A program made the translations under genes and the position numbers. Below the pieces are notes generated by a model. The model worked only from the letters and a program-made list of their open reading frames with translations, was not told the DNA's origin and ran no database searches. This document shows positions 16,080-25,355 of a stretch of 64,000 bases of DNA, one piece after another (position 1 is the first letter of the stretch; each line of letters starts with the position of its first letter). The DNA is from Alkalihalobacillus sp. BA299 (GTDB lineage: Bacteria > Bacillota > Bacilli > Bacillales > Bacillaceae_F): NCBI RefSeq assembly GCF_017745675.1, contig NZ_JAFLJM010000014.1:1-64000 (forward strand). Reading direction: 5' to 3'.

Positions 16080-18863
16080 CTATTTATCTTTCTCATCATC
16101 AATATCTTCAATTAACTCATTAAGCAAATTCTCTTGAATATCTTTTGGATAACTCGTTTCGGGTTTTGGTTTTGTAATCTCATCTTCCTTATTTTCGGGT
16201 GAATTATTTTCCTTGTTGTCAGTCGTATTATCTGAAACATCCTTTTCTTCCGATTGTTCATTAAACTGAATACCTATATCCCAAGAATCCGAATCACTAT
16301 TATCTTCTACCTCTTCTTCTGTTGTTGCAGCCACTTCCTCATGTGCCGATTTTGGTGGTAACTCATCTTCATCTTCCTCTTTCGTATCCTTTTGTTCATT
16401 AATTTCAGGTTCCTTATCTTTTGGCTCTTGAGGGGATAATGGCTCAGTATTAGTCGGTTGGGTATTGGTTGGTTCATGATTAATTGGTTCAGTATTCTCT
16501 TCATCGGTAGGTTGAACAACCACTCTTGTTCTTAAACGGCTTTTCTTTGGTTGTTCTTCTAAAGATGTCAGGTCTACTGGGTGATCATCAACCGGAATTT
16601 GTTTAACTCTTTCATATTCAGTGTCCTGTTCTTGAGTTGGTTCATCTTGGTTACTATTTGAGATAGGTTCCTCAGAAACCGTTTCAGTAAGTAATTCTGT
16701 ATCATTGTTTAAGAATTCTCTTCTTCTTTCTAACCAAAAAGATGCACTCGTTTCATTTACTTTAACAATCGCCTCTTTAAATTCAGGTTTATTTACAAAG
16801 TTAGATGTAAGCTGACGAACCTTTTTAGGTTCATTATTTTCAACAAGTTTAACCGAACATTCAAATGCCTTTTGAAAGATAAGGTCATCTGGTGACATTC
16901 TTGCTTCTCTAGTCTTAGTGTATGAATTACCCATTCGTGTTCCAGGATTATTCTGAAGAGGTGATACAGTCTGCTCCGTTTCACTTTCTTCAAATCGTTC
17001 TTCCTCACCCATTTGTTTTGAGAATAGGTCAGCATCAAACGGAGTTAAATCTCCGAATACCATCTTATGACGAAGAGTACCTAAAAGAGTTTGCATATAA
17101 TGGTCTCCGTATTTATCTGCTAACTGAGATAAAGTTTGAGATGCTACGGTAATGATGGTTTTATATTTACGAGATTGAGCCGGAAATTCCTTAAACGGTT
17201 GATAAACGTAATCAGGAAATTCATCCGCGATAATGTGGTGAAATGATGAATCATTTGGCTTTCTTCTAAATACAGCATTCTGTAATGACAATAACACAAA
17301 TTTCCCTAATACATTCGATAAATTACCCATTTCTCCCTTTGCCGTATTAAGTAAGAGTACTCCACCAAATTCAAGGTGTTTGTCAAAATCAAAATCCGAC
17401 TGATCAAACAATACTCTTCTCATTAGCTTATTGGAGGATATATCATCCAGTATGTTTCTTAAACCAACAACATATTCAGCCTTAGCGTCATAATACATAT
17501 CTTGTCCGTAAAACTCACCTGATTTAACCTTTTCAACATATTCATTCGGGCCATTCCTCTTCGTTAAAGGTAGTAAGTTCATGTTAAACCATTCATCTAC
17601 ACCAACAACAATTTCCCAATGGTTACGTTTATCTCTATCCGTAATTTCACGCCAATTCTTAGGTATTGTTTCTTTCAGTTTTAAGTGCATTTGACGTACT
17701 ACCTGGGCATTGTTGTACATTCGTATTAAATCACTAAAGGTAGGTTCAAAGTTTTCATCGTGTAGTTTTAATAGATAGATATAATACTTGAGATGGTTCC
17801 TTTGCGATTGCTCAAAGAAGAATTCTGTATTTTCTCCAACACCCTCAATAACCATCGTGACAGCTTCCGCAACTTTCTCAACAGGTCCTTTTAATGGATT
17901 AATCGATTTCGTTTCAGGATTAGTTGGATCAATATAGAATACCGCTTCCTCTGGAATACCATGAGCTTTAACAAGCTGAAAGGCTTTTTGACATAAATCA
18001 TTAGAAGGCTCTATGATGGATAAACCATTCAGATACATCCCCTTAACATCTTCCGAATGATAATCTTCTTGGTAATAAACATTTGAAAATTCATTTATCA
18101 TTCGTGTCATATGGTGTAAATCTTGGTTAATTATCGGGAGGATTAAACTACTCGTTTTACCCGTACCAATTGGCCCTATTATGACATTGTTTAGGGTACG
18201 GTCACGCCCTCTCTGAATAACCATTTCTTTTGACTTTTTCTCGGGACCTAAACTAACATCAGGCCATTGCTCGGTTTCTTGACTCTTGAAAAAGAATTGC
18301 AATCGGGAAGAAGAAAATTCCCATTCCTTAAACCACTCCATAATGTCCTCTTGGTGCTTGGTGAATAACTTTCCCGCCCAAAGAAAGATAAAGAATACAA
18401 CGATAGCGGGTAATGACATAATAAGCAACATGAGATTATTGGTATCCCCTACTAGAACATCTTGTAGTACCTTGTTATCAAATTCAGCCAATGCTGCCTT
18501 TGTTTCGAGATAAGGAACTAATTTGTTATAAATCGGAGCAGTTATATTCCATAAGTATTGAAAACCTATTCCGAAAAACATTACAAAAAAGAATAAGGTT
18601 CTCCAAAATAAATGTTGGTACACTTTTATCTTCGTTGCCAATAACCAAGTCATAACAAGAAGTACGGTTGCTATACCTACTTCTAATAAAGAAGGATTAA
18701 CCATATTTCCCATTAATGGTATGGAGGTACTGGTTCTCAACTGATAATTCGAGAAAAGAAGAATAACATTAACAATTCCTCTTGCTGCTATCCATACCGA
18801 AAATAACAACATGGTCGTAACTAAGGTAATAGGTAAGTGACGCTTAAATTTAGATACCTTCAT
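16080..18863 (-). CDS. VirD4/TraG-type coupling protein
   Basis: A 927-residue type IV coupling protein that would link DNA or protein substrates to the conjugation channel. Four N-terminal membrane helices (about 11-35, 62-78, 86-104, 142-165) precede the ATPase. Walker A is GPIGTGKTS (230-238) and Walker B-like is FHHIIADEFPDYV. The C-terminal 200 residues are acidic, Glu/Thr/Pro/Asn-rich and probably disordered, an unusual extension that may bind partners. The start overlaps the upstream gene's end by 14 bases, so the two are co-translated. It is separated from the other T4SS genes by 25 kb. Confidence 0.88.
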   Translation of the reverse strand: MKVSKFKRHLPITLVTTMLLFSVWIAARGIVNVILLFSNYQLRTSTSIPLMGNMVNPSLLEVGIATVLLVMTWLLATKIKVYQHLFWRTLFFFVMFFGIGFQYLWNITAPIYNKLVPYLETKAALAEFDNKVLQDVLVGDTNNLMLLIMSLPAIVVFFIFLWAGKLFTKHQEDIMEWFKEWEFSSSRLQFFFKSQETEQWPDVSLGPEKKSKEMVIQRGRDRTLNNVIIGPIGTGKTSSLILPIINQDLHHMTRMINEFSNVYYQEDYHSEDVKGMYLNGLSIIEPSNDLCQKAFQLVKAHGIPEEAVFYIDPTNPETKSINPLKGPVEKVAEAVTMVIEGVGENTEFFFEQSQRNHLKYYIYLLKLHDENFEPTFSDLIRMYNNAQVVRQMHLKLKETIPKNWREITDRDKRNHWEIVVGVDEWFNMNLLPLTKRNGPNEYVEKVKSGEFYGQDMYYDAKAEYVVGLRNILDDISSNKLMRRVLFDQSDFDFDKHLEFGGVLLLNTAKGEMGNLSNVLGKFVLLSLQNAVFRRKPNDSSFHHIIADEFPDYVYQPFKEFPAQSRKYKTIITVASQTLSQLADKYGDHYMQTLLGTLRHKMVFGDLTPFDADLFSKQMGEEERFEESETEQTVSPLQNNPGTRMGNSYTKTREARMSPDDLIFQKAFECSVKLVENNEPKKVRQLTSNFVNKPEFKEAIVKVNETSASFWLERRREFLNNDTELLTETVSEEPISNSNQDEPTQEQDTEYERVKQIPVDDHPVDLTSLEEQPKKSRLRTRVVVQPTDEENTEPINHEPTNTQPTNTEPLSPQEPKDKEPEINEQKDTKEEDEDELPPKSAHEEVAATTEEEVEDNSDSDSWDIGIQFNEQSEEKDVSDNTTDNKENNSPENKEDEITKPKPETSYPKDIQENLLNELIEDIDDEKDK

Positions 18864-20118
18864 AAGTTGTTTCCCCCATTCTTAAAGGTGAGGTAGTTCT
18901 TAGGAAGGTTGGTCTTTCTTCGGTTGTTTCCGATAATGTTTGACCATCACCAAATAACACATATTTAAATGGCCCACCTACTAGGTCATTGGATAACTCG
19001 CCGTTATTACGGTAAAGACCAATAATTTTCCTTACTGGAACTTTTGTTTTTCCTATAATGCTATTTAGATAATTTAAACGGTCAAGAATTTGAACATTTC
19101 CTTCTTCTAAGAAGACAAACATAATATAATGCTCGTCAGTTCCAGCACTATTATTAACCCTATAACACTTGTCAGGAAATAAAAAAGAGGGTGTGTCTTT
19201 TGTTAATACATCTGCGGAATCGACACTTTCAAATATATAACCAAAGTAATCATTAGCATAAGAAAGGATCTCAGCAACAGTTTCAATGTTATTCATAACT
19301 ATGCTATTTGTATAAGGTCGCTGTCCCTTTAACAGTTCCATAATTAAATCATGTGTTCTAGAAAGTGTCATTACATAAACACTTAAATTAGGAAGGTGTA
19401 AGTCGTTTGTAGAATATAACCGTTCTTTAATGTTTCTTATTCTACCTTCTTTCACCTTATGTTGACCTTCAATAGTTTCAATACTGTCATCAATCAGTGA
19501 AATTACAACTGAATGATGAAGTTCAGCATTGTTGCGACAGATCTCAATATATCTCTCTACCTTATGTAGAATAGTATTCAAGTTTTCAGTGCCTTTATCA
19601 ATTTCGATATGAACGTAATGATTACCTAGCTTTAAGGTCGAATCCGGAATGATTCCTCCATCAAGAATTATATTTTCATCCATCAATTCACGATAACCTA
19701 ATAACTTAGTGTCTAGATTTTCTCTAAAAGAACCATCTAAAGCGCGAATTGTTGCTTCTTGTATTCCAAAATGATGATCAATATATGATATTTGGTTGTT
19801 GTTCGCTTTAAAATTCTCGTCAAGAAGCCCTTCCCGTTTAAGAACCTCAATACCATTATTCCCTATACGGTAGTAATTCTTTTTCCCAAACTTCCCTTCC
19901 TTTCTATCTGGGTCTAACAAGTCAAACTTTATATACTTCTTAAAAATCTTAGATTTATAAGAGCAATCTTTTAAACTGGTTATTGAAGATATATATAAGT
20001 ACATCAACTCCCTTGTTAAATATTTTTGTTTTGCCAATAAGAGCAAGGCTTTTACTTCAGCTTCCTCTAATTCAACATAGTTGTCTTTGTTATCAAAACT
20101 ATAAGATTTTCTATCCAT
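18850..20118 (-). CDS. Replication-relaxation family protein
   Basis: The start chosen is ATG at 20118 (MDRKSYSFDNKD), with GGGGAGGG upstream. The ATG 23 codons earlier lies inside the attenuator hairpin and is rejected. An N-terminal winged helix (LLLLAKQKYLTRELMYLYI... FGKKNYYRIGNNGIEVL) is followed by a nuclease-like core with IPDSTLKL...YVHIEIDKGTE, a D-(E-x-D)-type active-site pattern. Members of this plasmid family (Replic_Relax) are linked to plasmid replication or transfer. No conventional relaxase was seen in the window, so this protein and its possible paralogue at 13948 are candidates for DNA processing; that is inference. Confidence 0.7.
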   Translation of the reverse strand: MDRKSYSFDNKDNYVELEEAEVKALLLLAKQKYLTRELMYLYISSITSLKDCSYKSKIFKKYIKFDLLDPDRKEGKFGKKNYYRIGNNGIEVLKREGLLDENFKANNNQISYIDHHFGIQEATIRALDGSFRENLDTKLLGYRELMDENIILDGGIIPDSTLKLGNHYVHIEIDKGTENLNTILHKVERYIEICRNNAELHHSVVISLIDDSIETIEGQHKVKEGRIRNIKERLYSTNDLHLPNLSVYVMTLSRTHDLIMELLKGQRPYTNSIVMNNIETVAEILSYANDYFGYIFESVDSADVLTKDTPSFLFPDKCYRVNNSAGTDEHYIMFVFLEEGNVQILDRLNYLNSIIGKTKVPVRKIIGLYRNNGELSNDLVGGPFKYVLFGDGQTLSETTEERPTFLRTTSPLRMGETTYEGI

Positions 20119-20143
20119 ATAACCCTCCCCTAAAAATTGCAAT

Positions 20144-20226
20144 AAAAAAGACAACCACAAATACAAATAGGTGGATCTATTATCCACTTTTGTACCTGGG
20201 GTTGTCCCATTAGCAATTATGTAATT
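20144..20226 (-). ncRNA. Attenuator leader, family B copy 3 (VirD4 operon)
   Basis: On the minus strand AATTACATAATTGCTAATGG is followed by a hairpin with arms ACAACC...GTGGA / TCCAC...GGTTGT and then TTTTTT. It lies between a strong promoter (20249-20276) and the replication-relaxation gene. Confidence 0.8.
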
Positions 20227-20248
20227 TTAATCTAAATTAGATAAAACA

Positions 20249-20276
20249 AATATATCAGAAAACGTCAAAAAGTCAA
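20249..20276 (-). promoter_or_regulatory. Sigma-A-type promoter of the VirD4 operon
   Basis: On the minus strand TTGACT, 16 bases, TATATT. A short palindrome ATCTAATTTAGAT lies just downstream (20230-20243) and could be an operator at the transcription start. Confidence 0.65.
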
Positions 20277-20279
20277 AGG

Positions 20280-20900
20280 GAAACTTGATTAATTTAGGGT
20301 AGTGAATCCTCATAAATAGCAAGTATTTTAGGGTAGTAATCACTCAATTTCAGGAGAAGTGGATTCACCTAAATATGAAGCTCTGGTGTGTCCTCACAGA
20401 CATAGTAGTCTTGGTTCTGAGTAAGGTTCTAAGCACTCTTATATAAGGCTTTACCCCTCCACCTCGATAGTGGAGGGTAGTGGGTGGAGGGGTTTGTGGT
20501 TATTACCCTCCACCCTGTAGTGGAGTCCTACCCCTCCACTTTACTATACTAAAATCATCATTGCTTAACTTACTTATTGTTACTCTCGTATAATGAAAAT
20601 CTTAGGTATCTATAAGGCAGGAAAACAGAGTAACCTCCCCCCCTCCCCCTCTAAACCATAAACCATTTGACCGAGAGGACTAATGACCCTGAGATAAAAT
20701 ATGAAAATACCAAACTTTTAAAAAAAGAAGAGAACATTATAATTCTGTTAGTCTAACCAACTATTATCGAAACATAGTTATCTTATCATTATCTTATCAT
20801 TATCTTATCTCTATAATTTTTGATTGTATTGATATTTATATATACAAACGTATAACTCTTTGTATTTAATAATATATATACCTATGTATATAAGGTTTGG
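20280..20900. repeat. Structured intergenic region, candidate oriT or control region
   Basis: No gene in about 800 bases between divergent transcription units. It contains two TTTAGGGTAGT direct repeats (near 20292 and 20328) with an inverted GGATTCACCTAAA partner. At least five direct or inverted CCCTCCAC motifs (20450-20540) can fold into a large GC-rich hairpin in otherwise AT-rich DNA. A C-tract CCTCCCCCCCTCCCCC (near 20635) follows, then three helically phased 11-bp copies of ATTATCTTATC (about 20776-20810). The position beside the coupling and replication-relaxation genes makes it a candidate transfer origin. No nick site was identified. Confidence 0.5.
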
Positions 20901-21049
20901 AGTGCTAAAATGTAATTATAGATAACTCCCGTTCGATAGAGTTAATAAACGCTAATGATACGTTAATTCCGTTACAATGGAAGTGAGCTTTAACTAACGC
21001 AATGAATTGATGGAGAATGTAATTTTTTATCGTAAAGGGTGTGATTATT

Positions 21050-22645
21050 ATGGAAGCAGCATTCTTTCTTGGTACTGTCTTTGACATTGAACTTAAGAGA
21101 AAAGAATTAGAGGCTCAAAATTTGAGTAGGGATGAGATAAGGGCAACATTCGAAAAAGATTATAGAACTTTCTCAAGAAAAAGCGCCTTCACCTGTCTTT
21201 GTTGTAATAAACCAGTGAATATGAATTTAACGAAAGATGAAGGAAGACCATTTTTTTTCAAGCATATTGATGGTGAAGAGTGCACTTATTCAGAAAACAA
21301 CAAAACCTATGACAGCCATATTGTTAAACATGAAGACAAAAGAAGAAAAGATATTGGTCTAACAGTATTTAAGGAGATAGCGGAAGGACAGATGAAACCT
21401 TTTGGAATTGAAATCGAACGAGGATATTTTTATAAAAAGAAATTATCTTTTATCCCCGATTTTATCTTGAAGTTCCCTTACTCTGATCAAGCTTGGGCGA
21501 TTGATTACTTTACATCCATTGGACAAGGATTAACAAACGGAAGCTATGCCCGTCATCTTAGACAAAGGATGGAAACATATAAATCTGAGGGATTTAAAGT
21601 GTTTTCTTTCATAGACAATACCTGGTTAGCGATTGACCGTGGTACAGCTAAAGGAACATTACTCTCTGCTGAAAAGAACGTAACCATGAAAGAAAACGAG
21701 GATTATCGTTGGGATGCTTTTTTAAATAACGAATTAACCAATGAAACCCTAAGTTTTCTAAAAGAAGAAATCGGCATTTATGATTTAAATATTGATACAA
21801 AGAGCATTTCATATGTTGATATTGATAATCGAATATGTAAAATTATTCGGTTTTTAGAAGCGGGACAATCAGAAAGAAATCTTACTTTTTATAAACTAGC
21901 TGAAATTGATGTGCCGCTGGATCGTGCCTTATCACTTAATCCAAACCATGATAACCTTCTCCTTCACGGTTTAAATGAAGATGATGTGCGTCAGGAGTTT
22001 AAAGTGTCTTTGCTACGTCGCTTGGAAATAGCGGAAGCAGAAAAGAAGGCAAGAGAAGAAAAACTGAAAATTGAAGAGGAATTAAAGAAATCAAGGGAAA
22101 AGAAAGAGTTTGAAAGAAAAGTAATTGGTGAGAAATATTACAATGACAAAGAAATAAATGAGGAAGAACTAACAACTGAGATGGAGAAGTTGGCAAGGGA
22201 GGCATCTGATCGCCCGGTTGATATGTCTCCAGAAGAATGGGAATGGTACAAAAAAACAGGTAGAAGGTTCACAAGGAGAAACAATATGATACAAACTAAG
22301 CAACCTTCTGTTACTTATGAATCTGTTGAACAGAAAATAAAACGTGAAAAACGTGAAAAATTAAAAGATAAATTATTAACCTTCCCTATTACTGGCGAAA
22401 GCTATTTAAATGGGGAGCGCGAACATTGGAGACGTTGTGTTCTAAAATGGATAAAAGTCCATACTCAAGAAGATGAATTAACAATATCAATAAGTAAGTT
22501 GTTAAATAATCTTAAGGCCGAAGGAATCACCTTTAACCAAAATGAAAAAATCGTACAGTACCCAATTAAAAACTTCATTAATTTTTATCAACAAGAGGTA
22601 AAAAAGGATTTAAAGATGAAGTTAAATCTCACATATATAGATTAA
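21050..22645 (+). CDS. CoiA-like nuclease-fold protein
   Basis: The start chosen is ATG at 21050, nine bases after AAAGGG. The N-terminus carries a zinc-finger-like segment: CLCC, then H and C in FFFKHIDGEEC. A restriction-endonuclease-like core follows with SFIPDFILKFPY...WAIDYFTSIGQG, the D-(I/D)-type catalytic pattern of CoiA. The C-terminal half has a long charged coiled coil (residues 325-380) and a helical end. CoiA proteins act in processing of incoming DNA in competent Firmicutes; on this plasmid it may act on single-stranded transfer intermediates, which is inference. The length (531 aa) exceeds typical CoiA because of the coiled-coil extension. Confidence 0.7.
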   Translation: MEAAFFLGTVFDIELKRKELEAQNLSRDEIRATFEKDYRTFSRKSAFTCLCCNKPVNMNLTKDEGRPFFFKHIDGEECTYSENNKTYDSHIVKHEDKRRKDIGLTVFKEIAEGQMKPFGIEIERGYFYKKKLSFIPDFILKFPYSDQAWAIDYFTSIGQGLTNGSYARHLRQRMETYKSEGFKVFSFIDNTWLAIDRGTAKGTLLSAEKNVTMKENEDYRWDAFLNNELTNETLSFLKEEIGIYDLNIDTKSISYVDIDNRICKIIRFLEAGQSERNLTFYKLAEIDVPLDRALSLNPNHDNLLLHGLNEDDVRQEFKVSLLRRLEIAEAEKKAREEKLKIEEELKKSREKKEFERKVIGEKYYNDKEINEEELTTEMEKLAREASDRPVDMSPEEWEWYKKTGRRFTRRNNMIQTKQPSVTYESVEQKIKREKREKLKDKLLTFPITGESYLNGEREHWRRCVLKWIKVHTQEDELTISISKLLNNLKAEGITFNQNEKIVQYPIKNFINFYQQEVKKDLKMKLNLTYID

Positions 22646-22664
22646 TGAGATAATAAACGATTGT

Positions 22665-22688
22665 AAGGGGCTCTGTAGAGTCCTTTTG
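22665..22688 (+). terminator. Terminator after the CoiA-like gene
   Basis: AAGGGGCTC-TGTA-GAGTCCTTTT, 20 bases after the stop codon. Confidence 0.75.
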
Positions 22689-22728
22689 CCTTTTCCTATC
22701 CTCTTACTCTAGAAACCTCTTATCACTT

Positions 22729-23148
22729 TTAACGTACTCTTCTAGCCCTATCTACAAGCCATTTGTTTAAAGCACCTAGTAGTATATAAATAATAAAGGA
22801 GTAAATATAATTCCAGTTTAGATCCTTATATATTCCTAACCAAATAGTCAGGTCTACCGGATTTAAACGTGGCGTTACGGGTACTAACTGATATTGGTAT
22901 ATCCATAATAGGTAATACGCTCCTATATCATCCAGCAAAACAGATTAAATGGAGATCAAACAACCGTATATGGAGATTGATACAAACCGATTTTTATCAA
23001 CTAATTTCCACCAAATTAGCCAGGGAACAATAGTTAAAAACAAAAGAAACCACCAATTAAGTGTTAAAAATACATCAGTAAACCAATAGTCATTTCGTAA
23101 GTCTTTTAATTTTCTCTTTATTTCTATGATTTCTTGTACTTTATTCAT
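22729..23148 (-). pseudogene. Broken CBO0543-family membrane protein gene
   Basis: Two pieces lie in the same minus-strand frame, separated by a single in-frame TAA at 22945-22947. The upstream piece has the family hallmark WWFLLFLTIVPWLIWWKLVDK. The downstream piece has LLDDIGAYYLLWIYQYQLVPVTPRLNPVD, then jumps straight to WLGIYKDLNWNYIYSFIIYILLG. In intact family members about 30-40 residues of membrane helices separate these last two blocks, so there is an internal deletion as well as the stop. Starts at ATG 23148 after GGAGGTGGG. Family assignment is from memory of Bacillus CBO0543 proteins. Confidence 0.7.
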
Positions 23149-23251
23149 TAGCAATCCCACCTCCACCTAAATAGGTTAGACTTTTTAATTGTTTTTAAAC
23201 TAAGCAAAAGGATATATTAAACTAAACCTAAGGATATAAAATCTAATCAAA

Positions 23252-23284
23252 AAACCCCTTTCCTGCTTATTAGGAATGGGGTTT
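23252..23284 (-). terminator. Terminator of the parMR operon
   Basis: Minus strand AAACCCC-ATTCCTAATAAGCAGGAA-GGGGTTTTTT directly after the parR-like stop codon. Confidence 0.85.
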
Positions 23285-23290
23285 GAACAA

Positions 23291-23809
23291 TTACCATTTA
23301 TTAATGTCAATGTTTCTTTTTTTCACTTTACGCCCTTCATCTTGCGAGGACTTTCCCTTCTCTCTAACTTCTGTTTCGTTTCCTTTGCTCTCTTTCTCCT
23401 TATTTACTTCCTTATGAGCTGTTGGTTCCTTTTCGTTCTTTTCTTCTTTTGTAGAGGAGTCTGGTTCTATTAGAACTTCAGTAGTAACAGAGGGATTTTT
23501 AATATCAGTTACTTTATCCTCTTGTTGAGGAACAGTATTAGGTTCTTTCTTTATTTGATTTATACTCGGTTGGTTTTCAGCTTCCGTATTTGCTATATAA
23601 GTATGGCCATATGCATGTTTGTTTAGGATCTCATCGTTTACGTCACGAATACCATATTCAGCAACATCTTTTTCGATTAAATGCCTTAAAGACTCACTAA
23701 TATTTGATTGGCTATTTAACCAATCAATAATAAAATTTGGTTCGTTCTTTTTTGTCCGTAATATAACGGAATCACCACGTTGTTTTAACTTTTTCTTCGT
23801 TTTTGACAC
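23291..23809 (-). CDS. parR: ParR-like partition adaptor
   Basis: A 172-residue protein directly downstream of the actin-like ATPase gene. The first 60 residues (GDSVILRTKKNEPNFIIDWLNSQSNISESLRHLIEKDVAEYG) look like a ribbon-helix-helix DNA-binding unit: a strand, then two helices. The remainder is a disordered Lys/Glu-rich tail ending NIDINKW. ParR-type adaptors bind the centromere and use a C-terminal segment to engage the filament. GTG start with GGAGGGGGG upstream. The function comes from context and fold; sequence identity to known ParR proteins was not tested. Confidence 0.65.
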   Translation of the reverse strand: MSKTKKKLKQRGDSVILRTKKNEPNFIIDWLNSQSNISESLRHLIEKDVAEYGIRDVNDEILNKHAYGHTYIANTEAENQPSINQIKKEPNTVPQQEDKVTDIKNPSVTTEVLIEPDSSTKEEKNEKEPTAHKEVNKEKESKGNETEVREKGKSSQDEGRKVKKRNIDINKW

Positions 23810-23867
23810 TATGCTCCCCCCTCCTTATGAAACTTGAAAAAGAAAGGTATAACAGAAAAGTTATACC

Positions 23868-25073
23868 TTAAGCTTTGTTGTTTGCTGCCAATTCCTTTTC
23901 TTTAAGTTGAGGGAATACCGTATTTAGGAATATGTTTAAACCTTCTACATTCATCAAAGGTGCATATTTTTCAGGAATCCAAAGCAATTCAGCTTGTAAT
24001 TCAGGCTTATCACAAAGTTTCTTTAAAAGTGGATAAAGTTGCTCTTTCATCAAAATAGAACCACCACCATACACACATATAACATTCACTTCATAAGAAG
24101 CTTTCTTTACTTCGTCTACAATATGGTCGTAAATAGCTTTTACTTCTGATCTCATGGATTGTTTAATCAACCGAACAGCATCATTATGATATTTATGTTC
24201 TTTATCTTTTACATAATCAATGAGTTGCTGGCGAGATGGATTTATGTCGGAAACCTGACTATTAAATAAATCAATTGCTTTATTTATAGAGTGACCAATA
24301 CCTGTAGGAATACCATTAACAAAGTCTCTATCATACTCGTAACCTATTGTTAGTGGTGTATCACTTGTTCCATCGCCAATGTCAACATGCTTGATTCTCT
24401 TATTTTGAAAATACTCTCCATCAACTTTTTTGTCATACTCTTTGTTGAACTCGTCAAAGATATCATCATTTCTATAATTTCCATCTTGATCTTCAATAAG
24501 TGTAAATAACACTGGTGTTCCTTCTGGGATTACCTTAACAAATGTAAAAGCGATTGATACTCGTACCTTTTTATGTCCTACATATACAATCGCGGTGTGT
24601 AAACCGTTCATAAATCTTTCAGCGAACTCCCCTGCCGTTTTACGAGACCATTGGTTAACTGGAAGAGCTGTTGCCATATCCACTTGCAAAGAAATTTCTT
24701 TCGGTAGTTTGCCACTCTTTTCGAATGCTCGTTTTACTGCAATACCAGAAAGATTTCCTAACGTATTTATAATCGGTAGATCACTCTCATATTTCTTTTC
24801 ACTATCAACACTCATTGTATGTGCAGTGTACTTGCTTTTAATTGCTTTCCTACCTATAAAAAATAATCCCCCAAAAGCAATACTATCTGATTGAATATCC
24901 ACCGCTAATTCGTTTAATAAGTTTGGAACAAGCAATTCCGGTTCACTGTTATCTTCAAAAGAAGTTTTTTCAGGCATTGCATATGTATTTGGTTGACGAT
25001 ACAGGTTGCCATCTACAATCAAAGCCTGTTCACTATTCCCATTGTCATTTGCTACTTTAAAGTTCAATTTCAT
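23868..25073 (-). CDS. parM: ParM/Alp-like actin-family ATPase
   Basis: A 401-residue actin-like ATPase that would polymerise to segregate plasmid copies. The phosphate-1 motif is VANDNGNSEQALIVDG, phosphate-2 is KHVDIGDGTSDTPLT and the adenosine motif is VICVYGGGSILMKE. The start at ATG 25073 follows AAGGGGTG by six bases. An AT-rich palindromic region upstream (25085-25300) is the likely centromere, and the ParR-like gene follows downstream, giving the usual parC-parM-parR order. Confidence 0.85.
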   Translation of the reverse strand: MKLNFKVANDNGNSEQALIVDGNLYRQPNTYAMPEKTSFEDNSEPELLVPNLLNELAVDIQSDSIAFGGLFFIGRKAIKSKYTAHTMSVDSEKKYESDLPIINTLGNLSGIAVKRAFEKSGKLPKEISLQVDMATALPVNQWSRKTAGEFAERFMNGLHTAIVYVGHKKVRVSIAFTFVKVIPEGTPVLFTLIEDQDGNYRNDDIFDEFNKEYDKKVDGEYFQNKRIKHVDIGDGTSDTPLTIGYEYDRDFVNGIPTGIGHSINKAIDLFNSQVSDINPSRQQLIDYVKDKEHKYHNDAVRLIKQSMRSEVKAIYDHIVDEVKKASYEVNVICVYGGGSILMKEQLYPLLKKLCDKPELQAELLWIPEKYAPLMNVEGLNIFLNTVFPQLKEKELAANNKA

Positions 25074-25084
25074 GAAATACACCC

Positions 25085-25300
25085 CTTCATATAATTGTAT
25101 ATACTTTTGTATTAACTATTTCTCATTATAAATATGTTTTTCCTTATTGTCCATGATTTTCCTCCAACTTTAATATAATTATATAAAAAGATATTAATAC
25201 TTTTGTATATACAATTATATTAACGATTTAAAATTCTCAAATATATATTAACAATTGTATATACAATTGTTAATACTAAAATTAATACAAACATATATAA
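25085..25300. repeat. Candidate centromere (parC) with palindromic iterons
   Basis: A 26-bp perfect palindrome with half-site TTAACAATTGTAT occupies 25248-25273. Related units occur at about 25090-25114 (ATAATTGTATATACTTTTGTA), 25194-25222 (TTAATACTTTTGTATATACA) and 25280-25300. All share TATATACAATT or its complement. Their position upstream of the parM-like gene matches a type II partition centromere and autoregulatory operator. Confidence 0.65.
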
Positions 25301-25307
25301 AAAAACA

Positions 25308-25355
25308 AAAAATCCCCGTTTAGTAACGAGGATTTCCGTTAATTAGCGTTAACCG
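25308..25355 (-). ncRNA. Attenuator leader, family B copy 4 (parMR), weaker match
   Basis: Minus strand GCTAATTAACGG leads into AAATCCTCG-TTACTAAA-CGGGGATTTTTT. The terminator is clear; the conserved box is shortened (AACGG rather than AAYGGGA) and may overlap the TAACG iterons of this region. Confidence 0.5.

Noticed and set aside
20130-20187. Upstream ATG (20187) for the replication-relaxation gene
   Set aside because: It lies inside the attenuator hairpin with no ribosome binding site; ATG 20118 has GGGGAGGG.
20905-21087. Minus-strand 60-codon frame
   Set aside because: Overlaps the start of the CoiA-like gene and the iteron region, with no ribosome binding site.
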